Of a stretch of 64,000 bases of DNA, positions 1-10,241 are shown one piece after another. This stretch comes from Chitinophagales bacterium (GTDB taxonomy: Bacteria > Bacteroidota > Bacteroidia > Chitinophagales > Chitinophagaceae). The stretch lies in contig JAATGJ010000103.1 of the NCBI GenBank assembly GCA_015654695.1, positions 20,211-84,210 on the forward strand, written 5' to 3'. Both the position numbers and the translations under genes were made by a program. Every line of letters starts with the position of its first letter. Within the stretch, counting starts at the first letter, position 1. The notes under the pieces are model-generated. The model was given only the letters and a program-made list of their open reading frames with translations. It searched no databases and was not told where the DNA came from.

Positions 1-1
1 G

Positions 2-3000
2 TTTTTCAGAAACAATTACAATACGGCAATGAAAGAATTGCCGATCGTCAACTCCACTGTTCAGATATTGCGTGTGGAAGTATGGGTTACGAACCGCAAT
101 GTGGCGGCTACAACGGATACAAGGGATATTGTAGCGCTGATGGATCTTGGAGAAAATAGTCCTTACAATCCTAACTGGTCAACGGGTAATACAGATCCCA
201 AACCTCATAATAATGCTAACAATCTTTACAGCAGGCTGTTCAATGATCCGAATGCCCGCAATTCTGCATTGGTACAAAGCGTATTGACAGGCCCGGGTTA
301 TGGTATGGCCCCCGTACAGGAGTATGAAAAAACCTATGCAAGAAAACTACAGTCATCAGAATATTACTTCAATCCGCAGATCGGTTTTCTTTCACTGAAC
401 CAGCCGCTGCAGCCGGAAGAAGTACTGGGTATAGCTTTTCAATATACTTACAACGGCCGGGTATTCCAGGTGGGTGAATTTTCACAGGATGTACCGCCGG
501 ATACAAGTGGTACTTCGCAAAAAGTTTTGTTCCTTAAATTATTAAAAGCTACATCACAGCGTACCGGTCTTCCTATCTGGGAACTGATGATGAAGAATGT
601 TTATTCTGTAGGATTTGGCCAACTGGAACGCCAGGATTTTGACCTCAATGTTTCATATGAAGAACCAAGTCTTGGAGAAAAAAGATATTTGCCACCGCAG
701 GATGTAATAGCGCAATACCAGGGCCAGCCGCTGATCTCCCAGGTAAATCTTGACCGGTTAAATAATCAAAACGATCCGCAGCAGGATGGCAAGTTTGACT
801 TCCTGGAAGGATATACAGTTATATCTTCTATGAGCCGTATCATCTTCCCGGTGCTGGAGCCGTTTGGTCATGATCTTGATTATGTATATGCCGACCAGGC
901 CACCCGCGACAAATATTTATATTACCCTTTGTATGATACCATAAAAGCTATTGCGCAGACATACGCCAACCTAAACCGCTTCAAGATATACGGGCGGTCC
1001 AAGTCTGCTTCAACAGGTAACAGCGATTACCAGCTTGGGTTTAATATTCCCCGCGGTTCCGTGACAGTGACTGCTGGCGGACAAACCTTGCAGGAAAATG
1101 TTGACTATGAAATAAATTATGATCTCGGTACACTGCGTGTTACTAACCAGGCAATCATCAATTCGGGTGTGCCGGTGAATATACAATACGAGAACCAGGC
1201 GGCCTTTGCTATTCAGCAAAAGAATTTTATGGGCCTGCGGTTGGATTATATGGCCAATAAAAAATTAGCTCTCGGCGGTACTATCGTAAAACTGGGAGAA
1301 CGGCCATTCTTTATTAAGCAATCTTATGGTGATGATCCCGTCCGCAATGTTATGTACGGAGCGGATATTGATTATCGCAGCGACTGGCCACGCCTGACTA
1401 AATTGTTAGATAAACTTCCTTTTTATTCTACCAAGGAAGTGTCATCCATCACAGCTTATGCAGAAGGGGCTTTGCTTAAACCCGGCCATGCGCCGCAGAT
1501 AGGCAAGGGCGGTGCAGGGCAGGTTTATATTGATGATTTTGAAGGTACCCGTTCATCTATTGATCTCCGGTTTCCATTGATCAGCTGGAACCTGGCTTCA
1601 ACGCCGAAGTTATTTCCCGAGTCGTCATTTAGCAATGATCTTGCGTATGGATATAACAGGGCGAAAATAGCCTGGTATAATATTGAACCTGTATTGCAGG
1701 AAAAAAATAATAATAACAACCCGCTGCGTAATGACCCAACTGAATTATCAAAGCCAGAAACACGGCAGGTATTAAGAAGAGAGATTTTCCCGCAACAAAC
1801 CAATGATTTCGGCCAGGGCCTGCTTACTACTTTCGATCTTGCTTTTTATCCCAAAGACAAAGGGCCGTATAATTATGAAACACGGGGAACAAGAATTGAT
1901 CCCAATGGGCGCTTGCTGAATCCCACACAAGCCTGGGGTGGTATCATGCGCAATATTGACCAGATAGATTTTGAAACAGGTAATATTGAGTATATCGAAT
2001 TTTGGCTGCAGGATCCCTTTATCAAGAATACTGCAAATCCCAGCAACACAGGAAGACTATATTTTAACCTCGGCAATATTTCAGAAGATATACTAAAAGA
2101 TGGTAAGCGGGAATATGAAAATGGTTTGCGTACGCCAACTAATAATGCACCGGTGGATAATAATACGGTTTGGGGAAGGGTGCCTGCTAATCCCCTGCAG
2201 GTAACCAATGCATTCAGTAATGAACCGGATGATCGCCAGTACCAGGATGTAGGACTTGATGGATTGACGGATGATGATGAGAGAACTAAATTCAGTACCT
2301 ACTTAGCCAGCCTGCCACCTGCGGCGGCTGCAAAAGCACAGGCAGATCCTTCCGCTGATAATTTTAAGCCTTACCGGGATGAATCGTATGATGCAAGCAA
2401 TGCAGGCATATTAAGAAGGTATAAAGATATTAATAACCCGCATGGCAATTCACCTATCGCGAATAACAACAGCCAGTTTGTAAATGCTTTTACCCAGTAT
2501 CCTGACGCAGAAGAACTGAACCGGGATAATACATTGAATGAAGTAGAAGAATATTTTCAGTACAAAGTGGATATACAACCCAATATGTTTGTGGGTTCTA
2601 ATTTTATCACTGATAAAAGACAGGTGCAATACAGGCCATTAGACAACTCCCCGGCCCGCACAGAGACATGGTACCTGTTCCGTATCCCGGTAAAAGATTT
2701 TGAAAGTAAAGTGGGTAATATCCCCGACTTTAAATCTATCCGCTTTCTCCGCATGTTTGCAACGGGTTTCGATGATTCGGTAGTGATGCGTTTTGGTAAA
2801 CTGGAACTGGTACGTAATCAGTGGCGCAAATTCCAGTTTGATATTGATACTACGGGACAGTATGTTAAACTACCGGCTGTGGATCCCATTGAATTCAATA
2901 CACTGGCGGTAAACCTGGAAGAGAATGATCAGCGCCAGCCAGTAAGATACGTAATACCTCCCGGCATAGACAGGCAGCAGCAGCTTAGTAATAATAATGT

Positions 3001-6000
3001 ACAATTATTCCTCAATGAACAATCACTGAGTATCCAGGCCTGTGGTTTGCAAAAAGGAGATACCCGTGGTGTATTTAAAACGATGAACCTTGATATGCGC
3101 CAGTATGGCAAGCTGCGCATGTTCATGCATGCGGAAGGAAGAAACAGCAATGACGCTATAAAGGATAATTCACTGACGGCTATTATACGGATCGGTAATG
3201 ACTTCCAGGGTAATTATTATGAGGTAAGGGTACCGCTGAAAAGAACCAACTGGGGAGAAACAGATAGTTTGAAGATATGGCCCGAAGAAAATAATCTTGA
3301 TTTTGACCTGGAAGAATTGAACAGCCTGAAACGGCGCAGGAATAACCAGGGATTTTCTCCTTCGCAGTATTATAAAGAAACTCTCGCCAATGGGCGGTCA
3401 TTCGCTATTCTCGGAAATCCTAATCTCGGGGAAGTAAGAGGTATGATGATGGCGATAGAAAACAGCCGTGATGAAACCGCCTGTACGGAAGTATGGTTTA
3501 ATGAATTGCGGTTTTCTAATATTAATGAAAAAGGCGGCTGGGCCGCACTGGCCAGGATGGATATAAAACTGGCGGACCTCGGCGGTATTACACTTTCCGG
3601 AACCGCTAAAAGCAGGGGCTTTGGTACACTGGAGCAAAGAGTGAATGAAAGGAGCCGCGAAGACATCTATACATTTGATCTGTCTGCGAATATTGATGCA
3701 GGAAAGTTATTGCCAAAAAAACTGGGTATAACTATACCTTTCTATGGAGGTATCAGCCGTATAGCCAGCACTCCCCAGTATGATGCGCTTGACCTGGATA
3801 TATTATTAGAAGATAAATTGAAAGATGCTCCCGGTAAATATGAAAGGGATTCTATCAAAAGCCTTTCGCAGGATGTCACCACTATAAAGACGATCAACTT
3901 TACTAATGTAAAAAAAATAAAAACAGATGGTAAGAGACCTAAACCATGGAGCGTCTCTAATTTCGATTTCAATTATTCTTATATCATTACAGAACGCCAC
4001 AACCCGCTGATAGAAAATGATGAATTGCGGCGGACCCGCGGCGCGGTAGGATATAACTACGCCCCGCAGCCAAAATATCTTGAGCCTTTTAAAAAGATGA
4101 TCAAATCAAAATCAAAATGGCTCACCTTTGTTAAGGATATTAATTTCAATTTTATTCCAACGCAATTGTCATTCAAAGCGGATGTATTCAGGCAATTCGG
4201 CGCCACCCGTGTGCGCAATATTGGCGGAGGACCGTATAAGATACCGGAGACCTACAACAAATATTTTACATTCGACCGCTTTTATATCCTGCAATGGAAC
4301 CTTACCCGGTCCATTTCACTTGATTATACTGCTACCAATAATGCACGCGTAGATGAACCGTTTGGCCGTATTGATACCAAAACAAAAAAAGATTCTGTTC
4401 GTACCAATTTATTCAAAGGTGGCCGTAACACACAGTACCAGCAACAGGCAACACTGACATATAATGTGCCTACGCAAAAGATACCTTTTCTTGACTGGAC
4501 AACACTCAGGGCTTCTTATGCGACAAGGTATAACTGGCTGGCTGCTTCATTACTGGCCCGTCGTTTTGGCAATACCATATCCAATACGCAAACAAAAACC
4601 ATTAATGGTGAATTTAATTTTGAACAGCTTTACAGCAAATCAAGATTTCTGAGGGCTGTTAGCAGCGCACCGGCTGAGGGTGTAAAAAAAGATAACAAAG
4701 ATGGAAAGAACGGCAAAGACGACAAGCAGGGGAAAGACGATAAGAATCCATCCGGGGACAAAGGCGATAAAAATACTAAACCATCTGTTGACAAAATGGA
4801 TGTGAAAACCGTCAATAATATTTCAGATTCAGCCTGGGCTAAAATGAGCCCCAAAGAAAAAAGAAAATTGAAGAAGGCGCTGCGAAAGAAATTAAGAGAA
4901 GAGAAAAGAAAACTTAGGGAACAAAAGAAAAATACTCCCATGGAACTGGGCGGTGCGGTAAGATTTGCCGCTGGCCTGGCTACTTCATTAAAAAGAGTAG
5001 GTGTACAATATACAGAAGACTTTGGTACTAGTTTACCCGGCTATATGGATAGCACAAGATTTCTCGGTTCCAATTTCAAAAGCGGGCAGCCAGGATATGG
5101 TTTTATTTTTGGCAGGCAACCTGATACTAACTGGATCAATAGTTTTGGGTCAAAAGGATTGTTGTCAACGGATACGTTGCTGTCAGCTATGATCCAGCAG
5201 CGCTATAACCAGCGTTTAAATATCACTGCGCAATTAAGTCCCTTCCGCGATTTTACCATTGATGTCAATTTCGATAAAACATTTGATAAACAATATTCTG
5301 AACTGTACAAGGATACAAGTAAAATAGATAATGTGGGATTAACAAGGCTGAATCCTTATGCACTTGGCAGTTTCAGTATCAGTTATATTTCTTACCAGAC
5401 ATTGTTTCAGAAATTTGATCCGAATGTAATATCAGGAACGTTTAAAGAATTTGAAGCCAACAGGGTTTTGCTTTCACAAAGGCTGAAAGGTTTGAATCCC
5501 TATGCTACAGGTAACACGCAGGATGCAGATGGTTACTACCTGGGTTATGGACGCTATGCGCAGGATGTGGTCATACCTTCTTTTCTTGCGGCTTATACCG
5601 GGAAGGATCCCATGAAAGTAAAGCTGATAAAGAACAACAATCCAAAATTAAACTCTAACCCTTTTGCCGGGCTGATACCCAAACCTAACTGGACTGTTAC
5701 TTACAATGGCTTGTCAAAAATTGCCGGGCTGGATAAAATATTCACGAATGTAACGATACGTCACGGGTACCACAGCACACTCAGCATGAACAGTTTTAAT
5801 ACGGCGTTATTGTTCCAGGATCCGTTTCGTGTTGGTTATCCTTTTTTCCGGGACACGGCTACTGGTTCCAATAGTTATATCCCTTACTTCCTCGTACCCA
5901 ATATCACTATACAGGAACAATTCGACCCGCTGATAGAAGTGGATATGACATTTACCAATCAACTGACAACAAGAATTGAATTCAGGAAGAGCCGTACATT

Positions 6001-6379
6001 AAGTTTGAGCTTAGTTGATTACCAGTTGTCAGAAAACCGTTCTACCGAAGTGACATTTGGTTTCAACTATCGTAAAAAAGGGATGCCCCTTATTAAGAAG
6101 ATCGGTAAGATGAAACTGGATAATGATGTGACCTTCCGTTTTGATTTCAGCCTGCGGGATGATGCTACCGCCAATAGTAAACTTGACCAGGGAACATCTT
6201 TCGGCACAGCCGGTCAGAAAGTAATACGTATTGCTCCTTCTATAGATTATATACTGAACAAGAGAGTGAGTTTGAAATTCTATTTTGAGCAAAACCGTAA
6301 CATACCGAAGATCAGCAACGCTTTCCCGATCACGAATACCAGGGCCGGGTTGCAGGTGAGGATATCACTGGCGCAATAA
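2..6379 (+). CDS. sprA: SprA, T9SS outer-membrane translocon / gliding protein (5' end cut by window edge)
   Basis: The reading frame is open from base 2 with no upstream stop, so the gene begins before the window; the first internal ATG at 29 is not the true start. At least 2,125 codons are present, against roughly 2,400 for known SprA proteins. SprA is the giant beta-barrel channel through which T9SS cargo crosses the outer membrane, and it is needed for gliding in flavobacteria. Support is the very long sequence rich in aromatic and polar residues typical of outer-membrane strands, the family-like segments NNYNTAMKELPIVNSTVQ near the left end and IYIDDFEGTRSSIDLRFP-type sequence near residue 500, and the terminal strand. 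Residues about 1550-1635 (bases 4680-4935) form a Lys/Asp/Gly-rich charged insert. It ends convergently, 8 bp from the next gene. I recognise the family with good confidence. Confidence 0.9.
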   Translation, partial: FFRNNYNTAMKELPIVNSTVQILRVEVWVTNRNVAATTDTRDIVALMDLGENSPYNPNWSTGNTDPKPHNNANNLYSRLFNDPNARNSALVQSVLTGPGYGMAPVQEYEKTYARKLQSSEYYFNPQIGFLSLNQPLQPEEVLGIAFQYTYNGRVFQVGEFSQDVPPDTSGTSQKVLFLKLLKATSQRTGLPIWELMMKNVYSVGFGQLERQDFDLNVSYEEPSLGEKRYLPPQDVIAQYQGQPLISQVNLDRLNNQNDPQQDGKFDFLEGYTVISSMSRIIFPVLEPFGHDLDYVYADQATRDKYLYYPLYDTIKAIAQTYANLNRFKIYGRSKSASTGNSDYQLGFNIPRGSVTVTAGGQTLQENVDYEINYDLGTLRVTNQAIINSGVPVNIQYENQAAFAIQQKNFMGLRLDYMANKKLALGGTIVKLGERPFFIKQSYGDDPVRNVMYGADIDYRSDWPRLTKLLDKLPFYSTKEVSSITAYAEGALLKPGHAPQIGKGGAGQVYIDDFEGTRSSIDLRFPLISWNLASTPKLFPESSFSNDLAYGYNRAKIAWYNIEPVLQEKNNNNNPLRNDPTELSKPETRQVLRREIFPQQTNDFGQGLLTTFDLAFYPKDKGPYNYETRGTRIDPNGRLLNPTQAWGGIMRNIDQIDFETGNIEYIEFWLQDPFIKNTANPSNTGRLYFNLGNISEDILKDGKREYENGLRTPTNNAPVDNNTVWGRVPANPLQVTNAFSNEPDDRQYQDVGLDGLTDDDERTKFSTYLASLPPAAAAKAQADPSADNFKPYRDESYDASNAGILRRYKDINNPHGNSPIANNNSQFVNAFTQYPDAEELNRDNTLNEVEEYFQYKVDIQPNMFVGSNFITDKRQVQYRPLDNSPARTETWYLFRIPVKDFESKVGNIPDFKSIRFLRMFATGFDDSVVMRFGKLELVRNQWRKFQFDIDTTGQYVKLPAVDPIEFNTLAVNLEENDQRQPVRYVIPPGIDRQQQLSNNNVQLFLNEQSLSIQACGLQKGDTRGVFKTMNLDMRQYGKLRMFMHAEGRNSNDAIKDNSLTAIIRIGNDFQGNYYEVRVPLKRTNWGETDSLKIWPEENNLDFDLEELNSLKRRRNNQGFSPSQYYKETLANGRSFAILGNPNLGEVRGMMMAIENSRDETACTEVWFNELRFSNINEKGGWAALARMDIKLADLGGITLSGTAKSRGFGTLEQRVNERSREDIYTFDLSANIDAGKLLPKKLGITIPFYGGISRIASTPQYDALDLDILLEDKLKDAPGKYERDSIKSLSQDVTTIKTINFTNVKKIKTDGKRPKPWSVSNFDFNYSYIITERHNPLIENDELRRTRGAVGYNYAPQPKYLEPFKKMIKSKSKWLTFVKDINFNFIPTQLSFKADVFRQFGATRVRNIGGGPYKIPETYNKYFTFDRFYILQWNLTRSISLDYTATNNARVDEPFGRIDTKTKKDSVRTNLFKGGRNTQYQQQATLTYNVPTQKIPFLDWTTLRASYATRYNWLAASLLARRFGNTISNTQTKTINGEFNFEQLYSKSRFLRAVSSAPAEGVKKDNKDGKNGKDDKQGKDDKNPSGDKGDKNTKPSVDKMDVKTVNNISDSAWAKMSPKEKRKLKKALRKKLREEKRKLREQKKNTPMELGGAVRFAAGLATSLKRVGVQYTEDFGTSLPGYMDSTRFLGSNFKSGQPGYGFIFGRQPDTNWINSFGSKGLLSTDTLLSAMIQQRYNQRLNITAQLSPFRDFTIDVNFDKTFDKQYSELYKDTSKIDNVGLTRLNPYALGSFSISYISYQTLFQKFDPNVISGTFKEFEANRVLLSQRLKGLNPYATGNTQDADGYYLGYGRYAQDVVIPSFLAAYTGKDPMKVKLIKNNNPKLNSNPFAGLIPKPNWTVTYNGLSKIAGLDKIFTNVTIRHGYHSTLSMNSFNTALLFQDPFRVGYPFFRDTATGSNSYIPYFLVPNITIQEQFDPLIEVDMTFTNQLTTRIEFRKSRTLSLSLVDYQLSENRSTEVTFGFNYRKKGMPLIKKIGKMKLDNDVTFRFDFSLRDDATANSKLDQGTSFGTAGQKVIRIAPSIDYILNKRVSLKFYFEQNRNIPKISNAFPITNTRAGLQVRISLAQ

Positions 6380-6387
6380 GAATAATT

Positions 6388-8199
6388 TTACAAAGAATCT
6401 TTTTTGGGAGGTGTCAATATTTTGAAAAAATCATTTTTCCATACTTCCGTATAGTGATGATTTTCTAAAAATTCATTTAATACACTGTCACGGGGCGCAT
6501 TTTTTTTGTGCCATGCTGAATCATAAAAAACAGGCTGCTCAGGCCAGTTGCCCGCATTGCCCACCGTCTTTTTCAATTGCTGAACTACGACAGGCAGGAT
6601 CTTTTTTTCTTCAAAAGATGTATTTAATTCTTCCCTGAATAACCCGGCTTCATAAAACCAGGGCATTGAATTTCGTAAATACGGCGTTGTTTCCGTCCAA
6701 TAATGAAACAGGGGTATGGAATGGTAAGCAAGAACATACCCGCCGGGTTTTATATATTTTGAACTTTCATCCAGCAATTCATTTAGCAATCCAGCTCTTT
6801 CTTTCGTTGTATAAATACCTTTCATGTATTTATTATTAATGGCATAATGCATGTCCATCCTGTTATGCTTATCAAAGAAGGGATAATAATAAGAAAAATA
6901 CAGGCAGGCTCCAACGCAGGTAATAACTGTGAATTTCCTTACTTGCTTCAATTGAGTGTCAGTAAACGAAAGGAGCGGGGGTAAGCTGATACTTTTACCC
7001 GCAAAAGCTAACCTGTCAATGGTGCGGATCTTAAACACGTAATCTATCGCTATGGGAAAAGAAAGCCAGAGCGAATATTTACCAACGGTAAACAGGCTGG
7101 CAGAGCTGCTGAAAGGATAGGTCATTAATATGAAACATCCTGCCAGGGACAAAAATTTTATATCCGTATTGGTGGTAGTGAAAAATAGCAGGAAAGTGGT
7201 AATTAAAATAAGGCCTGAAAAAAAGTACAATACAATTTCATTGTCAATTGTTCCTTTAAAGAACAAAAAGAATATACCCAAAACGATGCCATAGCCGGCG
7301 ATTTCAAATATCCATTTATTGTAAAAGATTCTTTTCCTGATAAAATTTGCAATAATGGCCACCACAGCTATTAATAACAATATAATGATGGTATATTTTG
7401 TGGCTGCAAAATAGGTGCCCAGGAAATTTTTTATCAGTACCATCGGGCCATAAAAACTTTCCTCACCGCCTTTCGACATTTTGGAAAGCAATTTTATGGA
7501 ATTAATAAATATATCCAGGTGGCCGATCACCTTCATGAAACCCAGGATAATCGCAGTCATAAAAATAAAACCGCCTCCAAAGGCGAGCGCCTGCCTGAAC
7601 TGAACCTTAAAACTGTTTTTATTGTGATACCCATAATAGAATATGCCAATGCCAAGCCCTAAGGATAATATGTTGGGCAAACGGGTAAACGTACATAGTG
7701 ATACAAGCAAACCCGCTAAGAATATTTTTCCTGGTTTATTTTCTTTCAGGCCTGTAAACAGGTATAAAATAGTAAGAATATTGAATAGTGCAGACAGGTC
7801 GTTGTAGTGTATTTCTTTAAGATTGTTATTAATAAACAGGAGAACCATCAGCAACCCCAGTTTCAGATAACCCGGGTTCAGGTATCTCTTCAGCAGGTTA
7901 TAGGTTATTATTATAGTAGAAGTGGTGACTAATACTCCCGCCAGCCGCATACCCCATATACCCAGTCCGTGAAATACATAATCAAAGGCTCCGGCAACAA
8001 TACCTGAAAACCAGAACATAAAGTTGTACTGGGTGGCTTCAGGGTCTTTAAATATCTGCTGGTAAAAGGTGGCGTAGAATCCTTCATCTGAAAGATCTAC
8101 TCCCTGGAAAATAAAAATGACCTGGTATAAAAAAAGGATAAAGAAAAAGACTTTTGTATTCATCCGTTCCAGGAAGATGGGTGGCGAATAAGTTGTCAT
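6388..8199 (-). CDS. Polytopic membrane protein, GT-C (GT39/ArnT-like) glycosyltransferase candidate
   Basis: This 603-residue protein has a dozen or so hydrophobic segments and a soluble C-terminal region of about 150 residues. Just after the first membrane segment lies DLSDEGFY (D35, D38, E39). An acidic motif in the first periplasmic loop is the catalytic signature of GT-C enzymes that use polyprenyl-phosphate sugars, so a role as a lipid-linked sugar transferase is likely but not proven. It is transcribed away from the amino-sugar operon that begins 500 bp to the right, which would suit a terminal transferase. A second ATG at 8163 (Met-Asn-Thr-Lys directly before the first membrane helix) could be the real start; neither has a clear ribosome binding site. 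A membrane protein of unrelated function remains possible. Confidence 0.6.
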   Translation of the reverse strand: MTTYSPPIFLERMNTKVFFFILFLYQVIFIFQGVDLSDEGFYATFYQQIFKDPEATQYNFMFWFSGIVAGAFDYVFHGLGIWGMRLAGVLVTTSTIIITYNLLKRYLNPGYLKLGLLMVLLFINNNLKEIHYNDLSALFNILTILYLFTGLKENKPGKIFLAGLLVSLCTFTRLPNILSLGLGIGIFYYGYHNKNSFKVQFRQALAFGGGFIFMTAIILGFMKVIGHLDIFINSIKLLSKMSKGGEESFYGPMVLIKNFLGTYFAATKYTIIILLLIAVVAIIANFIRKRIFYNKWIFEIAGYGIVLGIFFLFFKGTIDNEIVLYFFSGLILITTFLLFFTTTNTDIKFLSLAGCFILMTYPFSSSASLFTVGKYSLWLSFPIAIDYVFKIRTIDRLAFAGKSISLPPLLSFTDTQLKQVRKFTVITCVGACLYFSYYYPFFDKHNRMDMHYAINNKYMKGIYTTKERAGLLNELLDESSKYIKPGGYVLAYHSIPLFHYWTETTPYLRNSMPWFYEAGLFREELNTSFEEKKILPVVVQQLKKTVGNAGNWPEQPVFYDSAWHKKNAPRDSVLNEFLENHHYTEVWKNDFFKILTPPKKDSL

Positions 8200-8703
8200 A
8201 GTATGGTTTACAAACTCTAAACGTAATAAAATAAGTTGAATAATTCTAGGGTTTGGGCAAGGGGTGATTTTTCTTTATTCATAAAGAACAGGCAGCCCTC
8301 CTTAAATTATGAGGCAAATTGCCACTTAAAGGGATTAATCCTGTTTTTTAAACATAAATACCGGTAAATCAGCTTTTAGAAAGATTTTTTTTGCCCGAAC
8401 TCTAAAAATTACGGAAATAATTATATTATTTTGCAGCAGCTAATTCGACTAATAGCCAACAGGTAAGGGAAAGAATCAACCGATAATTTCCCTGTTTAAA
8501 GCCAGAAATCCTTAGTACCCCAATGTTCTATCGTTTATCCCAATTATTTAAGTCCTTTTGTGCTGCGGAATCCCGGGTTGTATAGACCTGAGATGTGCTG
8601 TCTGGACGCTATTAAGCAGGAAAACCGGGAAACATTTGATTTACAGAGAGAATACTTCTGAAAACTATAAATCTTAAAGTAAAGTTTATAATTTGTACGC
8701 ACA
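8200..8703. other. Divergent intergenic region with long presumed leader of the amino-sugar operon
   Basis: These 504 bases separate the GT-C-like gene from the amino-sugar operon. I see no ORF or tRNA. An AT-rich stretch near 8415-8433 ends in TTATTTTGC, one mismatch from the Bacteroidota -7 box. Bases 8460-8496 can fold as an imperfect hairpin (AACAGG-TAA-GGGAAA against TTTCCCTGTT). If transcription starts near 8440 the leader would be about 260 nt, long enough for attenuation or antitermination control. This is inference; no known riboswitch was recognised. Confidence 0.35.
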
Positions 8704-9717
8704 ATGAAAACTATTAACATCGGGGTTGTTGGCTATGGCTACTGGGGCCCCAACCTTGTAAGAAACTTTTTCGCCGCGAATAACTGTAATGTAAAAGCAG
8801 TTGCTGATGGCAGGCCTGAACGCCTGGCATTACTGGCCAAAATATTTCCTTCCGTAAACGGAGTAAAAGACGCTGATGACATCATCAACGATACTGAAAT
8901 TGATGCAGTGGTCATCGCTACTTCTGTATTCAGCCATTTCCCTTTGGCAAAAAAGGCGTTGAATGCAGGAAAGCATGTACTGATTGAAAAGCCGATGACG
9001 GCATCAGTTGCTGAAGCAGATGAATTAATTGAACTGGCCGCCAGGAAAGGGCTTACATTAATGGTAGATCATACCTTTCTTTATACCGGCGCTGTTGCCA
9101 AAATGAAAGAGCTTATTGACGACAAAACAATAGGTGTTCCCCAATACTTTGATTCAAGCCGTATCAACCTTGGTTTGTTTCAGCCTGATGTAAATGTAAT
9201 ATGGGATCTTGCCCCTCATGATCTTTCCATACTTACCTACCTGGTAGATCAGGCTCCCGTAAGTATCAATGCAACCGGTATTTCACATACAAAAAACAAT
9301 ATTGAGAACATCGCTTACATGACCGTGAATTATGATTCCGACTTTATCGCCCATTTCAATGTATCATGGACGTCGCCGGTGAAAGTAAGGCAAACGCTGA
9401 TAGGCGGCGATGTAAAAATGATCGTGTATAATGACCTGGAACCCTCAGAGAAAATAAGGGTGTATGATACAGGATTTAATCATAAGACCGAAGAATACGA
9501 AAATAAGATCATGGTGGATTACAGAACTGGTGATGTGTATTTACCTAAACTCGGTACGCAGGAAGCTCTGCTGGGTGTAGCCAATGATTTTATCCAGTCT
9601 ATTATTAATAAAAGAGAACCGAAAGCAAACGGGCAACTTGGAAGACAGGTTGTAAGAATACTGGAAGCGTCGCAGGTGTCTATAAAAAATAATGGTAAAG
9701 AAGTTTGTATCAGATAA
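8704..9717 (+). CDS. Gfo/Idh/MocA family NDP-sugar oxidoreductase
   Basis: A 337-residue NAD(P)-dependent dehydrogenase. The N-terminal Rossmann fold shows GYGYWG (residues 10-15), the conserved EKP motif sits at 95-97 (Lys96) and DLAPHD at 168-173 carries the expected catalytic His172. Length is normal for the family. Members such as WbpB, WlbA and GnnA oxidise C3 of a UDP-N-acetyl sugar or its uronate so that a partner aminotransferase can add an amino group. It is the first gene of a tightly packed operon and is followed by an acetyltransferase and a DegT aminotransferase, the usual partners, so 3-keto-sugar formation is the likely job. The exact nucleotide sugar cannot be read from the sequence. 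Confidence 0.85.
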   Translation: MKTINIGVVGYGYWGPNLVRNFFAANNCNVKAVADGRPERLALLAKIFPSVNGVKDADDIINDTEIDAVVIATSVFSHFPLAKKALNAGKHVLIEKPMTASVAEADELIELAARKGLTLMVDHTFLYTGAVAKMKELIDDKTIGVPQYFDSSRINLGLFQPDVNVIWDLAPHDLSILTYLVDQAPVSINATGISHTKNNIENIAYMTVNYDSDFIAHFNVSWTSPVKVRQTLIGGDVKMIVYNDLEPSEKIRVYDTGFNHKTEEYENKIMVDYRTGDVYLPKLGTQEALLGVANDFIQSIINKREPKANGQLGRQVVRILEASQVSIKNNGKEVCIR

Positions 9718-9729
9718 AAGCCATCAATA

Positions 9730-10218
9730 ATGGAAACAATCACCACCAACAACGAAAGACAAAGCCTGAACAATGTGCAGGTAGGTAGTAACGTCCGCAT
9801 ATTCAATTTTGTAAACGCTTACGGTTGCAGTATTGATGACAACAGTAAGATCGGTGCATTTGTAGAAATACAAAAAGGAGCGACGATCGGGAAGAATTGT
9901 AAAATATCCAGCCATACGTTTATTTGTGATGGTGTGCATATAGAGGACAATGTATTTATAGGACATGGCGTGATGTTTACCAATGATCTTTTTCCAAGAG
10001 CTACTAACCCTGATGGTTCACCACAAACGGAAGCGGACTGGAAACTGGTGGAAACATTTGTAAAGAAAGGAGCTTCTATCGGCAGCAATGCAACGATACT
10101 GGCTGGTATCACTATTGGTGAGAACGCTTTAGTGGGTGCAGGTGCAGTAGTAACAAAAGACGTGGCTGCCAACGCTATTGTAGCGGGAAGCCCGGCTAAA
10201 TTTTTTAAAAACATATAA
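9730..10218 (+). CDS. Hexapeptide-repeat (left-handed beta-helix) sugar N-acetyltransferase, WbpD-like
   Basis: This 162-residue protein is a run of hexapeptide repeats of the [LIV]-G-x-x-x type ([43 protein letters not shown]), which forms the trimeric left-handed beta-helix of acetyl-CoA-dependent transferases. The loop after [14 protein letters not shown] and the ending AGSPAKFF match WbpD/WlbB-like enzymes that acetylate the 3-amino group of UDP-amino sugars. It starts 12 bp after the dehydrogenase and 23 bp before the aminotransferase, in the usual three-gene arrangement. It should act in the cytoplasm on the aminotransferase product. The family is clear; the precise acceptor is inferred from neighbours. 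Confidence 0.87.
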   Translation: METITTNNERQSLNNVQVGSNVRIFNFVNAYGCSIDDNSKIGAFVEIQKGATIGKNCKISSHTFICDGVHIEDNVFIGHGVMFTNDLFPRATNPDGSPQTEADWKLVETFVKKGASIGSNATILAGITIGENALVGAGAVVTKDVAANAIVAGSPAKFFKNI

Positions 10219-10241
10219 ACCAAACCTTAGACGATAATTAC

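Noticed and set aside
8415..8440. Promoter for the amino-sugar operon
   Set aside because: TTATTTTG has a mismatch in the -7 box and no -33 element at the right distance, so I mention it only as part of the leader region.
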